A stretch of DNA of 64,000 bases from UBA10646 sp046296295 (GTDB taxonomy: Bacteria > Bacteroidota > Bacteroidia > Chitinophagales > Chitinophagaceae): assembly GCA_046296295.1 (NCBI GenBank), contig JBKBLG010000017.1:1-64000 (forward strand), written 5' to 3'. Both the position numbers and the translations under genes were made by a program. Under the pieces are notes generated by a model. The model was not told where the DNA came from. It was given only the letters and a program-made list of their open reading frames with translations, and searched no databases. Below, piece after piece: positions 35,297 to 43,869 of this stretch. Position 1 is the stretch's first letter, and every line of letters begins with the position of its first letter.

Positions 35297-36235
35297 ATGA
35301 GTACCATTTTGGAACTGCAAGGTTTGAAAAAGTATTACCAAACGCACAAAGCAGTCGATGATATTAGTTTTTCTATTGAACAAGGCAGCATTTTTGGCTT
35401 GTTAGGCCCCAACGGTGCCGGCAAAACCACCCTACTGCGTATGATTACGGGCATTTTCTACCCCGATGAGGGGCAGGTGCTTTTTAATGGGCAGCCGTTC
35501 AATGCTATGGAACATATTCGCCAAATTGGCTACATGCCCGAAGAGCGTGGCTTGTATAAAAAAATGAAAATTGGCGAACAAGTATTGTACCTGGCGCAAT
35601 TGCGTGGCTTATCGAAGGCCGAAGCTACCCAACGGGTAAGGTATTGGTTCGAGAAACTAGATATGACTACCTGGTGGAACAAAAAGGTAGAAGACCTGAG
35701 CAAGGGTATGAGCCAAAAGCTACAGTTTGTAACTACCGTAATGCACAACCCGCAACTGATTATATTAGATGAGCCTTTTAGCGGCCTCGACCCGGTGAAT
35801 GCGAACCTGATTAAAGATCAAATTTTTGAACTGGCCAAAGGTGGTAGTACTATTATTTTCAGTACCCACCGTATGGAACAAGTAGAGGAAATATGCCACC
35901 AAATTGTATTGGTGAACTTGGGTAAGAAAATTTTAGATGGCACCGTACAACAAGTACGTACCGATTTTAAAGAAAACATTTTTAAACTGAACTACGAAGG
36001 GCAATTACTACCCGAAATGTTGGCAACCTACTTATTTCAAGTAAAATTGAGCGAAACGGGCAGCCTTACTTTACAAAAAGATGCCGGCACCAGCAATAAC
36101 GAGCTATTGCAGTACTTTATGCAAAAGGGTTTAACCATTACCGGTTTTTCAGAAGTGCTGCCATCGCTAAACGATATTTTCATTCGTTTGGTGAAAGATA
36201 CCCATAGCATTTCGAGAAGTTTTGCACAAGCTTAA
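35297..36235 (+). CDS. ABC transporter ATP-binding protein, NatA-type
   Basis: A 312-residue nucleotide-binding subunit: Walker A GPNGAGKTT near 40-48, Q-loop region YMPEERGL, signature LSKGMSQK, Walker B LIILDEPFSGLDP and H-loop IIFSTHRMEQ, then a DUF4162-type C-terminal extension of about 80 residues. It pairs with the permease that starts 37 bp downstream. The NatAB-like class is usually an exporter of ions or antibiotics, or a cell-envelope factor; the substrate is not deducible here. Confidence 0.93.
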   Translation: MSTILELQGLKKYYQTHKAVDDISFSIEQGSIFGLLGPNGAGKTTLLRMITGIFYPDEGQVLFNGQPFNAMEHIRQIGYMPEERGLYKKMKIGEQVLYLAQLRGLSKAEATQRVRYWFEKLDMTTWWNKKVEDLSKGMSQKLQFVTTVMHNPQLIILDEPFSGLDPVNANLIKDQIFELAKGGSTIIFSTHRMEQVEEICHQIVLVNLGKKILDGTVQQVRTDFKENIFKLNYEGQLLPEMLATYLFQVKLSETGSLTLQKDAGTSNNELLQYFMQKGLTITGFSEVLPSLNDIFIRLVKDTHSISRSFAQA

Positions 36236-36272
36236 GGTTGTATTACCTCCTCCACATTAACTACACTTTGTT

Positions 36273-37604
36273 ATGAACAAAATACTATTAATAGCACAAC
36301 GCGAATTTTTAACCCGCGTTATGAAACGTACCTTCTTACTCAGTACTATTTTATTACCACTCATTATTTTCGGCTTTTATGCGTTGATGATTTATTTCAG
36401 CGTTAGCAGCGATGATACCTTAAAAGTGGCTATTAGCGATAAAGCTGCCATTTTAAAAGGCCAACTTAAAAGCGATGAAGATGTAAGCTTTACGGTTGTA
36501 AAAGATACTTCGGTAACACAATTAAAGCAACTGCTTACCAGTAAGCAATACGATGCTTACCTGATATTGCCTTCGGCGAATACCCCGAACGAAAAAATGC
36601 TGCTTGTATCCGGTAAAAAAATTGGCCTTACCAGCAGGCAACGCATTGAAAACCGCGTGAACCGCGTGTTAGAAGAAAGCCGCTTACAAACATCGCTGAA
36701 CATAACCACTACACAACTCGATAGCCTGCAACAAGAAGTGCCCATTGAATACAGCACACTTACAGGCGAAAAAGAAAGCGATATTGGTGCTATTGCCAGT
36801 AATATCATTGGTTATATCTCGGGCTTTTTGATATACTTTATTCTATTCATTTACGGTTCTATGGTAATGCGTGGTGTAATGGAAGAAAAGGTGAACCGTA
36901 TTGCCGAAGTGGTAGTAAGCAGTGTACGTCCGTTTCAGTTGATGATGGGTAAAATCATTGGCATTGGCAGTGTTGGTTTGGTACAATTCATTATTTGGTT
37001 TGTGCTGGTGTTTGGCTTACAATTATTGCTGCCGTTGTTTTTTCCGCAGTTGGGCGAGCACATGCAGCAGCAAGCAGCAGCCGGCCCGGGCATGATGCCT
37101 GGTGGCTCAATAGCTGCGGGTAGCGATGCTATTAGCAAGCTGGCAGCAATTAAAAACAGTATTAATATTCCATTGGTATTGGGTGCATTTGTGTTCTACT
37201 TTTTGGGTGGGTATTTGTTGTATGCCTCGCTTTTTGCAGCGGTTGGTAGTGCCGTGAACGAAGATCCGCAAGATGCCCAAAGTTTATTACTGCCCATTAC
37301 CATGCCTATTATTTTCGGTATTGTTATTATGACGAAGGCCGTAAGCGACCCCAACAGTAGTATTGCTGTATTTGGCAGCTTATTCCCACTTACATCGCCT
37401 ATTGTAATGATGGGGCGTATAGCACATGGCGTAGGCGATAGCGGCATACCTGTATGGCAACTTTTGGCTAGCATGGCCTTACTGATAGGTGGCTTTATAG
37501 CAACCACTTGGCTTGCCGGCAAAATATACCGTGTAGGTATTTTAATGTACGGCAAAAAACCAACCTGGAAAGAACTGATGAAATGGGCTTTTAAAAAAGT
37601 ATAA
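36273..37604 (+). CDS. ABC-2 type permease, NatB-like
   Basis: A 443-residue membrane subunit. The N-terminus MNKILLIAQREFLTRVMKRTF is typical of the family, followed by TM1 (about 24-44), a periplasmic domain of about 130 residues, and five further membrane segments from about 180 (GYISGFLIYFILFIYGSMVM, then a VMEEKVNRIAEVVVSSV linker) to 425. A Met/Gly-rich loop (PGMMPGG) lies near 270. It pairs with the ATPase encoded upstream, with which it forms the exporter. It ends in a strong terminator 23 bp after the stop. Confidence 0.9.
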   Translation: MNKILLIAQREFLTRVMKRTFLLSTILLPLIIFGFYALMIYFSVSSDDTLKVAISDKAAILKGQLKSDEDVSFTVVKDTSVTQLKQLLTSKQYDAYLILPSANTPNEKMLLVSGKKIGLTSRQRIENRVNRVLEESRLQTSLNITTTQLDSLQQEVPIEYSTLTGEKESDIGAIASNIIGYISGFLIYFILFIYGSMVMRGVMEEKVNRIAEVVVSSVRPFQLMMGKIIGIGSVGLVQFIIWFVLVFGLQLLLPLFFPQLGEHMQQQAAAGPGMMPGGSIAAGSDAISKLAAIKNSINIPLVLGAFVFYFLGGYLLYASLFAAVGSAVNEDPQDAQSLLLPITMPIIFGIVIMTKAVSDPNSSIAVFGSLFPLTSPIVMMGRIAHGVGDSGIPVWQLLASMALLIGGFIATTWLAGKIYRVGILMYGKKPTWKELMKWAFKKV

Positions 37605-37627
37605 GCCAAATACACATACGTAAATAA

Positions 37628-37655
37628 AAAACACCCGCTGCTTGGCGGGTGTTTT
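37628..37655. terminator. Bidirectional terminator after natB-like gene
   Basis: Eleven-bp stem AAAACACCCGC/GCGGGTGTTTT; T-rich on both flanks when read from either side. Confidence 0.88.
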
Positions 37656-37818
37656 AGTTTGGTTGTCATCTTGATTGCCACGGTACAGTCAGCAAGCAAA
37701 AATTGTATCACAGCAACAAGATGACAGTTATGTGAACAGCGTAACTGTTTTTTTATTTTGAGAATGTAAAATAACAAGTGTTAGTTGAAAAAGTCAATAC
37801 TTCATAGCTAAAAAAATC

Positions 37819-38400
37819 TTAAACAGCTATTTTATGCTCATCCATCAATTTGCGTAAGTTAATGAGGCCATAACGCATACGCCCTAAAGCGGTATTAATG
37901 CTACAGTTAGTAAGCTGAGCAATTTCTTTAAAACTCATATCGCCGTAGTGGCGTAGTACAATTACCTCACGTTGTTCGGCAGGCAGGCGTTGCAACAAGT
38001 GTTCTACCTGGTGGTACCACTCTTGTTGTATCATTTGTTGCTCTTTGCTCGGTGCCTCGCCACCCAGCCATTCAAAAACATCTTGATTATCGCTGTTAAT
38101 AATGGTAGGCTTGCGCTGCACTTTTCTGAAATAATCAATACATAAGTTGTGGGCAATACGTAACAACCAAGGCAAGAACTTACCCTCATCGTTATACTGC
38201 TTTTTTTGCAGGGTATCAATTACTTTAATAAAAACATCTTGAAACAAATCTTCGGCGAGGTATTTGTCTTTAACCAGAAAGTAAATAGTGGTGTACAGCT
38301 TGTCTTTATGTCTTTCAACAAGCGTTTCGAGTGCATCTAAATTACCTTTCTGAAAAGCAGATACAAGTTGTGTGTCAGTCATTTGGTTGAACCTATGCAT
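37819..38400 (-). CDS. ECF-type RNA polymerase sigma factor
   Basis: A 193-residue sigma-70 family factor starting at the ATG 38400 (MHRFNQMTDTQL); a longer frame upstream is Leu/Cys-rich and crosses a dispersed element, so I reject it. Region 2: ALETLVERHKDKLYTTIYFL with DLFQDVFIKV, WLLRIAHNLCIDYFRK. Region 4: RLPAEQREVIVLRHYGDMSFKEIAQL then SINTALGRMRYGL. No anti-sigma gene is adjacent, so its control is unknown. It is convergent with the natB-like gene. Confidence 0.9.
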   Translation of the reverse strand: MHRFNQMTDTQLVSAFQKGNLDALETLVERHKDKLYTTIYFLVKDKYLAEDLFQDVFIKVIDTLQKKQYNDEGKFLPWLLRIAHNLCIDYFRKVQRKPTIINSDNQDVFEWLGGEAPSKEQQMIQQEWYHQVEHLLQRLPAEQREVIVLRHYGDMSFKEIAQLTNCSINTALGRMRYGLINLRKLMDEHKIAV

Positions 38401-38430
38401 AGCTACAGTTTTGTGCAAGTGTTGGTTACA

Positions 38431-38444
38431 CCTTGCGGTAAATA
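38431..38444 (-). repeat. Dispersed element, variant, intergenic
   Basis: CCTTGCGGTAAATA on +, 30 nt upstream of the sigma-factor ATG. Confidence 0.75.
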
Positions 38445-38631
38445 AACGAGTAGTAATTAGTAGCGTATAAGTAATACAATAGGCAGTCCAAATGTTATAC
38501 TGTGAATATAGGATGTTGTATTGTAAGAAAACATCCTGCATCATCAATAAATTGTGAAAAAAAAGTAAAAACACCCGCCACATGCAGCGTAGTAGGCAAC
38601 ATAACAATACATGCCGGCAAAAAACTTAGCC

Positions 38632-38645
38632 CATTTACCGTAAGG
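38632..38645 (+). repeat. Dispersed element, exact, intergenic
   Basis: CATTTACCGTAAGG, about 40 nt upstream of the uvrA -7 box. Confidence 0.92.
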
Positions 38646-38683
38646 TGAACTACTGCTGCAACTGTATTGTTATAGTGCAATTG

Positions 38684-38691
38684 TACATTTG
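38684..38691 (+). promoter_or_regulatory. -7 box of uvrA
   Basis: TACATTTG, 12 nt before the ATG at 38704; leader RNA would be only about 9 nt. The apparent TTG start at 38689 lies inside it. Confidence 0.6.
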
Positions 38692-38703
38692 CCACTTCAT
38701 TTA

Positions 38704-41616
38704 ATGCAACCAACAGTGCCAAAAAAAGCCGCTAGTACCCCAGCCATTAGCTCGCAGAACGATATTGTTATACACGGAGCCCGTACGCATAACCTCAAAA
38801 ATGTTACGGTTAGCTTTCCTCGCAACAAGTTCATAGTTGTAACCGGCGTATCGGGCAGCGGCAAAAGCAGCCTTACTATAGATACCCTTTTTGCAGAAGG
38901 CCAACGCCGCTATGCCGAAAGTTTAAGTGCCTACGCAAGGCAGTTTATGAGCCGCATGGCCAAGCCCGATGTTGATTATATCAAAGGTTTATGCCCTGCC
39001 ATTGCTATTGAACAAAAAGTAGTAACACGTACCCCACGCAGCACAGTAGGCAGTATGACGGAGATTTACGATTACCTCCGCTTATTGTATGCCCGAGTAG
39101 GCATTACCTACAGCCCTATCAGCGGTAAGGTGGTGAAAAAAGACGATGTAACCGATGTAGTGCAAGCAATTTTACATTTACCGCAAGGGCAACGTTTGTA
39201 TATACTTAGCACCATGCCCACCAATGGCAAGCGAGATTTAAAAGAAGAACTAAACATTCAACTCCAAAAAGGTTTTAGCCGTGTTGCTGTATTAAGCCAG
39301 CAACAACTACATACGCACACTATTGATACACTGCTCGAACTGCCCGATGCAGCCCATATAGCCGCAACCATAGGCATACCTTACGGTAAAAGCAAAAAAG
39401 CCGCTACCGATGCCCGCCTTTTTGTGTTGGTAGATAGGTTGATAACCAAACCTATGGAAGAAGACGATGTACACCGCTTAACAGATAGCATTAACACCGC
39501 CTTTTATGAAGGCGAAGGCGAAGTGTATTTATGGGTGAACGATACCAACTTATTACATTTTAACAACCGCTTCGAACTCGATGGTATGCAGTTCGAAGAA
39601 CCTGTACCCAATTTATTTTCGTTCAATAACCCTTATGGTGCTTGCCCTACTTGCGAGGGCTTCGGACAAGTATTGGGTATCGATGAAAATTTGGTAATAC
39701 CCAATACCTCTTTAAGTGTGTACGACTATGCCGTAGCACCATGGAAAGGCGAAAAACTAGGTTGGTGGCGCGACCAATTTGTAGCAGGTGCCAAAAATTT
39801 TGGCTTTCCCATACACAGGCCCATTGCCGATTTAACACCATCGCAATACCAACAACTGTGGCAGGGCCACGGCCATACACTTGGTATCAATGCATTTTTT
39901 AAAGAGGTAGAAAGCAATTTGTACAAGGTACAATACCGCGTACTGCTAAGCCGCTACAGAGGCCGCACCACCTGCCCCGATTGTAATGGTTACCGCCTTC
40001 GTAAAGAAGCACTGTATGTGAAAGTAGGCGATAAACATATTGGCGAACTCTGCAATATGCCGGTACAAGATTTAAAAGCATGGTTCAATACCCTCAAACT
40101 TACCGAACACCAACAACATATTGCCAAACGTATATTGTTAGAAATACACCAACGCTTACAAACCTTAATGGATGTTGGTTTGGGCTATCTTACCTTAAAC
40201 CGCCTTGCTAATACTTTAAGCGGCGGCGAAAGCCAGCGCATACAACTTACCCGCAGCCTTGGTAGCAACCTAACCAACAGCTTGTATATACTCGATGAAC
40301 CAAGTATTGGCCTACACAGCCGCGATACCGAAAAATTAATTGGGGTATTACAACAACTACGCAACCTCGGCAACACAGTGGTAGTAGTAGAACACGATGA
40401 AATGATGATGCGCCATGCCGATCATATTATTGATATTGGCCCTTTAGCAAGCCACCTTGGTGGCAACTTGGTAGCACAAGGGAATTACGATGCCATTGTT
40501 GCTAATAAAGAAAGCTTAACGGGCAAGTATTTAAGCAAAGCGTTACAAATTTTACCGCAAGGCAAGCCACGCAACATACAAGCAACCATTACCATAGAAG
40601 GAGCCCGACAAAACAATCTTAAAAACATAACGGTAGATTTTCCGTTGCATGTTTTCTGTGTTGTAAGCGGCGTTAGTGGCAGTGGCAAAACTACTTTGGT
40701 AAAACAAATTTTGTATCCTGCCTTACTAAAACACAAAGGCCTGCCAACCGAAAAAGTAGGCGCCCACAAAGCCCTTACGGGAAATGTAAATAGCATTGAT
40801 CATGTTGAACTGATAGATCAAAACCCCATTGGAAAAAGCAGCCGCAGTAACCCCGTTACCTACATTAAAGCTTGGGATGCCGTTCGCGATTTATACGCCG
40901 ATTTGCCATTGGCGAAAATGCGAGGCTTTCAACCCAAACACTTTTCATTCAATGTAGATGGTGGCCGCTGCGATGCTTGCAAAGGCGAAGGCGAACAAGT
41001 AGTAGAAATGCAATTTTTGGCCGATGTACACCTCACTTGCGAAGTATGTAACGGCAAGCGTTTTAAAGAAGAAGTACTAGAGGTACAATACAAAGGCAAA
41101 AATGTGTACGATGTACTGAACATGAGTGTTGATGAAGCCATTGAATTTTTTAGCACCGACTTAGCCGAAGCTACCACCAGCAAAAAGAAACAACAACCCG
41201 AAGGTGCTGCTATTGCTAAAGCCTTACAACCCTTAGCCGATGTGGGCCTCGGCTACATTAAACTAGGCCAAAGCAGCGATACCCTTAGCGGCGGCGAAGC
41301 ACAACGCATTAAACTTGCCAGCTTTTTAGGCAAAGGCAAAAATGCTGGTCATATTTTGTTCATTTTCGATGAACCTACCACCGGCTTGCATTTTCATGAC
41401 ATCACAAAGTTACTCAGCAGCTTCAACGCATTGGTAACACAAGGTCACAGCCTCATTGTTATTGAACATAATACCGATGTTATTAAGTGTGCCGATTGGG
41501 TAATAGATCTTGGCCCCGAAGCCGGCGATGCTGGCGGTAATTTGGTATATGCAGGCGTACCGAAAGGACTTACTAAAGTGAAAACAAGCTACACCGGCAA
41601 ATTTTTAGAGATATAA
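38704..41616 (+). CDS. uvrA: Excinuclease ABC subunit A
   Basis: DNA-damage recognition ATPase of nucleotide excision repair. From the ATG 38704 it has about 970 residues, normal for Bacteroidota. Two ABC modules: Walker A GVSGSGKSSL with FAEGQRRYAESLSAYARQF in the first and GVSGSGKTTLV in the second; signatures LSGGESQRIQL and LSGGEAQRIKL; Walker B ILDEPSIGLH and IFDEPTTGLH. Zinc-binding cysteine clusters are seen at CPTCEGFG, CPDCNGYR, CDACKGEGE and CEVCNGKRF. uvrB and uvrC are not adjacent. SOS control cannot be judged. Four dispersed elements are inside the gene. Confidence 0.97.
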   Translation: MQPTVPKKAASTPAISSQNDIVIHGARTHNLKNVTVSFPRNKFIVVTGVSGSGKSSLTIDTLFAEGQRRYAESLSAYARQFMSRMAKPDVDYIKGLCPAIAIEQKVVTRTPRSTVGSMTEIYDYLRLLYARVGITYSPISGKVVKKDDVTDVVQAILHLPQGQRLYILSTMPTNGKRDLKEELNIQLQKGFSRVAVLSQQQLHTHTIDTLLELPDAAHIAATIGIPYGKSKKAATDARLFVLVDRLITKPMEEDDVHRLTDSINTAFYEGEGEVYLWVNDTNLLHFNNRFELDGMQFEEPVPNLFSFNNPYGACPTCEGFGQVLGIDENLVIPNTSLSVYDYAVAPWKGEKLGWWRDQFVAGAKNFGFPIHRPIADLTPSQYQQLWQGHGHTLGINAFFKEVESNLYKVQYRVLLSRYRGRTTCPDCNGYRLRKEALYVKVGDKHIGELCNMPVQDLKAWFNTLKLTEHQQHIAKRILLEIHQRLQTLMDVGLGYLTLNRLANTLSGGESQRIQLTRSLGSNLTNSLYILDEPSIGLHSRDTEKLIGVLQQLRNLGNTVVVVEHDEMMMRHADHIIDIGPLASHLGGNLVAQGNYDAIVANKESLTGKYLSKALQILPQGKPRNIQATITIEGARQNNLKNITVDFPLHVFCVVSGVSGSGKTTLVKQILYPALLKHKGLPTEKVGAHKALTGNVNSIDHVELIDQNPIGKSSRSNPVTYIKAWDAVRDLYADLPLAKMRGFQPKHFSFNVDGGRCDACKGEGEQVVEMQFLADVHLTCEVCNGKRFKEEVLEVQYKGKNVYDVLNMSVDEAIEFFSTDLAEATTSKKKQQPEGAAIAKALQPLADVGLGYIKLGQSSDTLSGGEAQRIKLASFLGKGKNAGHILFIFDEPTTGLHFHDITKLLSSFNALVTQGHSLIVIEHNTDVIKCADWVIDLGPEAGDAGGNLVYAGVPKGLTKVKTSYTGKFLEI
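39175..39188 (+). repeat. Dispersed element inside uvrA
   Basis: CATTTACCGCAAGG; frame H-L-P-Q-G, CAA replacing a would-be stop. Confidence 0.85.
39379..39392 (-). repeat. Dispersed element inside uvrA
   Basis: CCTTACGGTAAAAG; frame P-Y-G-K. Confidence 0.78.
40549..40562 (+). repeat. Dispersed element inside uvrA
   Basis: ATTTTACCGCAAGG; frame L-P-Q-G. Confidence 0.75.
40773..40786 (-). repeat. Dispersed element inside uvrA
   Basis: CCTTACGGGAAATG; frame L-T-G-N. Confidence 0.75.
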
Positions 41617-41621
41617 CCCAA

Positions 41622-41635
41622 CCTTACGGTAAATG
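41622..41635 (-). repeat. Dispersed element, exact, intergenic
   Basis: CCTTACGGTAAATG on +, 5 nt after the uvrA stop. Confidence 0.92.
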
Positions 41636-41652
41636 GTTGCATACAATGCAGT

Positions 41653-41665
41653 CATTTACGTAAGT
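41653..41665 (+). repeat. Zero-spacer variant, intergenic
   Basis: CATTTACGTAAGT; inverted partner of the element at 41622. Confidence 0.65.
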
Positions 41666-41725
41666 AAAAACGAACCATTGGTAGCAACTATTGAACATAC
41701 TGCTAGCTACTAGCGGTGCAAACCT

Positions 41726-41733
41726 TATTTTTG
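41726..41733 (+). promoter_or_regulatory. -7 box of glyA
   Basis: TATTTTTG, 20 nt before the ATG at 41754. Confidence 0.55.
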
Positions 41734-41753
41734 CGCCATTAATTCAAAAGCAC

Positions 41754-43031
41754 ATGCAAAGAGATACTGCTATTTTCGACCTAATTGGTGCCGAGCTTGC
41801 TCGCCAACGCCATGGTATTGAACTAATTGCGAGTGAGAACTTCACCAGCTTGCAGGTAATGCAAGCCATGGGTAGTGTGCTTACTAATAAATACGCAGAA
41901 GGTTACCCGGGCCGCCGTTATTACGGTGGTTGCGAAGTGGTAGACCAAGTAGAACAACTTGCGATTGACCGCTTAAAGGCAATTTTTAATATTGATTACG
42001 CTAACGTACAACCCCATAGTGGTGCACAAGCCAATGCGGCTGTAATGCTTGCAATTCTAAAACCGGGCGATGCCATTTTAGGGCTCGATTTGAGCATGGG
42101 CGGCCACTTAACACACGGTAGTGCAGTTAACTTCAGTGGTAAGTTATACGAGCCACACTTTTATGGCGTAGTGAAGGAAACCGGATTGGTAGATTATGAA
42201 ATGCTTGAAGCCAAAGCCCGTGCCGTAAAGCCCAAGCTTATTATATGCGGTGCATCGGCCTATAGTAGAGATTGGGATTATGCTCGTATTAGAGCTGTTG
42301 CCAACGAAGTAGGTGCCTTTGTATTGGCCGATATTGCACACCCCGCTGGTCTTATTGCGAAAGGTTTATTAAACAGCCCTTTTGAGCACTGCCATTTTGT
42401 AACAAGCACCACCCATAAAACATTACGTGGCCCTCGTGGTGGTGTAATTATGATGAAGACCGATTTTGATAACCCGTTCGGTCAAAAAGATCCCAAGGGT
42501 AATATCAAGCCAATGAGTAACTTGCTTGATATGGCGGTGTTCCCCGGTACACAAGGGGGGCCGCTAGAGCATGTTATTGCAGGTAAGGCTGTTGCCTTCG
42601 GAGAAATTTTAACCAACGATTTCTTAGTATATCAACAACAGGTACAGAAAAATGCACAAGCTATGGCTGCTGCATTTGTTGCAAAAGAATACAATATTAT
42701 TAGTGGCGGTACCGATAACCATTTAATGCTAATTGACTTACGTAATAAAAATATTTCTGGCAAAAAAGCAGAGAACGTACTTGGCTTGGTAGATGTTACC
42801 GCCAACAAAAACATGGTACCGTTTGATGATAAAAGTGCTTTTGTAACGAGCGGTATACGCTTTGGTGTGGCTGCCATTACTACGAGAGGTATGCAAGAAA
42901 AAGATATGCAATTTGTAGTAGATACCATTGATACGGCATTAACCAACCCCGATAACGAAACCTTACTTGCCACCTTACGTAAAGATGTAAATGCTTACAT
43001 GGCACAGTTTCCTTTGTATCCTGAGTTGTAA
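41754..43031 (+). CDS. glyA: Serine hydroxymethyltransferase
   Basis: PLP enzyme interconverting serine and glycine with transfer of a one-carbon unit to tetrahydrofolate. Chosen start ATG 41754 (MQRDTAIFDLIGAELARQ) gives 425 residues, the family norm; the frame runs 21 codons upstream to a TTG, but that part spans the -7 box. Motifs: RYYGGCE, HSGAQANAAV, the PLP lysine in TSTTHKTLRGPRGG (about residue 221) and NLLDMAVFPGTQGGPLEH. Cytoplasmic. DUF4293 follows 34 bp downstream. Confidence 0.96.
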   Translation: MQRDTAIFDLIGAELARQRHGIELIASENFTSLQVMQAMGSVLTNKYAEGYPGRRYYGGCEVVDQVEQLAIDRLKAIFNIDYANVQPHSGAQANAAVMLAILKPGDAILGLDLSMGGHLTHGSAVNFSGKLYEPHFYGVVKETGLVDYEMLEAKARAVKPKLIICGASAYSRDWDYARIRAVANEVGAFVLADIAHPAGLIAKGLLNSPFEHCHFVTSTTHKTLRGPRGGVIMMKTDFDNPFGQKDPKGNIKPMSNLLDMAVFPGTQGGPLEHVIAGKAVAFGEILTNDFLVYQQQVQKNAQAMAAAFVAKEYNIISGGTDNHLMLIDLRNKNISGKKAENVLGLVDVTANKNMVPFDDKSAFVTSGIRFGVAAITTRGMQEKDMQFVVDTIDTALTNPDNETLLATLRKDVNAYMAQFPLYPEL

Positions 43032-43065
43032 TGATATTAATTTAGAAAAGAACTAAGTTTAGCGA

Positions 43066-43491
43066 ATGATTCAACGCATACAATCTGTATTCTTGTTATT
43101 AGCGGCTATAAGTGCCGGCCTCACTTTAAAATTTTCGTTTTACAGTGGCATTGCAAAAGGTTTAAATACCCCCAATCAGTATTACAGTTTAAATGCTACT
43201 GGTAATATTTTTTTATTGATACTTACAGTTGCCGTAGCAGTAGCATCGGCAGTGGCTATTTTTATGTATAAAGATCGCCGCCGACAATTGTTGGTAACAG
43301 TTAGTACCGCCATTGTTGCTGCATGCAACCTTATTCTTTACTTTTCTGAAACTGAAAAATTTGAACGCGGCCAAGCATCTATGGATTTAACCAGCATCAT
43401 TGCCATTGGTATTCCGGTATGGTTGGTACTTGCAGCACGTAGTATTTACAAAGATGAAAAGTTGGTAAAAAGTGTTGACAGATTGCGATAA
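43066..43491 (+). CDS. DUF4293 membrane protein
   Basis: A 141-residue protein that starts MIQRIQSVFLLLAAISAG, the hallmark of DUF4293, and has four predicted transmembrane helices (about 5-24, 48-70, 76-96, 108-126) with a short basic C-terminus. This family is restricted largely to Bacteroidota and has no known function. It follows glyA by 34 bp on the same strand and may be co-transcribed. A dispersed element begins at the base after its stop, then a strong terminator. Confidence 0.85.
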   Translation: MIQRIQSVFLLLAAISAGLTLKFSFYSGIAKGLNTPNQYYSLNATGNIFLLILTVAVAVASAVAIFMYKDRRRQLLVTVSTAIVAACNLILYFSETEKFERGQASMDLTSIIAIGIPVWLVLAARSIYKDEKLVKSVDRLR

Positions 43492-43505
43492 TATTTGCCG
43501 CAAGG
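43492..43505 (+). repeat. Dispersed element directly after a stop codon
   Basis: TATTTGCCGCAAGG, adjoining the DUF4293 stop TAA (43489-43491). With 43563 it brackets the terminator as an inverted pair. Confidence 0.78.
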
Positions 43506-43519
43506 CATATACGCATAAT

Positions 43520-43553
43520 AAAAAAAGCATCAATTGTTAATTGATGCTTTTTT
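43520..43553. terminator. Bidirectional terminator between DUF4293 and wHTH genes
   Basis: Stem AAAAGCATCAATT/AATTGATGCTTTT, 3-nt loop, with A-run before and T-run after. Confidence 0.9.
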
Positions 43554-43562
43554 GTTACACTA

Positions 43563-43576
43563 CCTTACGGTAAATA
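43563..43576 (-). repeat. Dispersed element after the wHTH stop
   Basis: CCTTACGGTAAATA on +, 2 nt beyond the wHTH gene stop. Confidence 0.88.
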
Positions 43577-43578
43577 TA

Positions 43579-43869
43579 TTATTGATTGGGGGTAAGATAT
43601 TGTTGCAATGCTGCTACATATGCTTCGAAAGCTGCAATACCTTCGGGCGTAATCTTACAAATAGTTTGCGGATAGTTGTCTTTAAACTGCTTAACAACAT
43701 CAATATATCCAGCCTCTTTTAGCTTTTGAATTTGCACGCTAAGATTGCCAGCTGTTGCCTGTGTTTTTTCTTTGATGAAAGTGAATTCAGCTTCTTTCAC
43801 ACCAATAAGCAGGCTTACTACCGCCAAGCGTAGTTGCGAGTGTAATATGGGATCTAGTTCTTTAAACAT
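43579..43869 (-). CDS. Winged-helix transcriptional regulator
   Basis: A 96-residue DNA-binding protein of the HTH_34/MarR-like type: LDPILHSQLRLAVVSLL, recognition region TQATAGNLSVQIQKLKEAGYI, wing KQFKDNYPQTICKITPEG, and a C-terminal dimer helix. Such proteins commonly regulate adjacent membrane-protein genes. Its ATG overlaps the end of the upstream membrane-protein gene by 8 nt, so the two are coupled; autoregulation of the three-gene unit is a reasonable inference. Confidence 0.85.
   Translation of the reverse strand: MFKELDPILHSQLRLAVVSLLIGVKEAEFTFIKEKTQATAGNLSVQIQKLKEAGYIDVVKQFKDNYPQTICKITPEGIAAFEAYVAALQQYLTPNQ

Larger units (their letters stand above)
38401..38703. other. 303-bp divergent promoter region (sigma factor / uvrA)
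   Basis: Holds two dispersed elements and the uvrA -7 box; no gene or RNA recognised. Confidence 0.5.
41622..41665 (+). terminator. Composite hairpin after uvrA made of two element variants
   Basis: CTTACGGTAAATG (41623-41635) pairs with CATTTACGTAAG (41653-41664), with the extra G bulged, and an inner TGCAT/ATGCA stem extends it. Located 5 nt after the uvrA stop; no U-tract follows, so termination is uncertain. Confidence 0.5.

Noticed and set aside
37196..37777. 193-residue ORF antisense to the ABC permease and its terminator
   Set aside because: Runs through the strong hairpin at 37628 and is the shadow of membrane-helix codons.
37819..38607. Long form of the sigma factor starting at 38607
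   Set aside because: The extra 69 residues are low-complexity Leu/Cys/Tyr and run across a dispersed element; the internal ATG at 38400 gives a normal ECF start.
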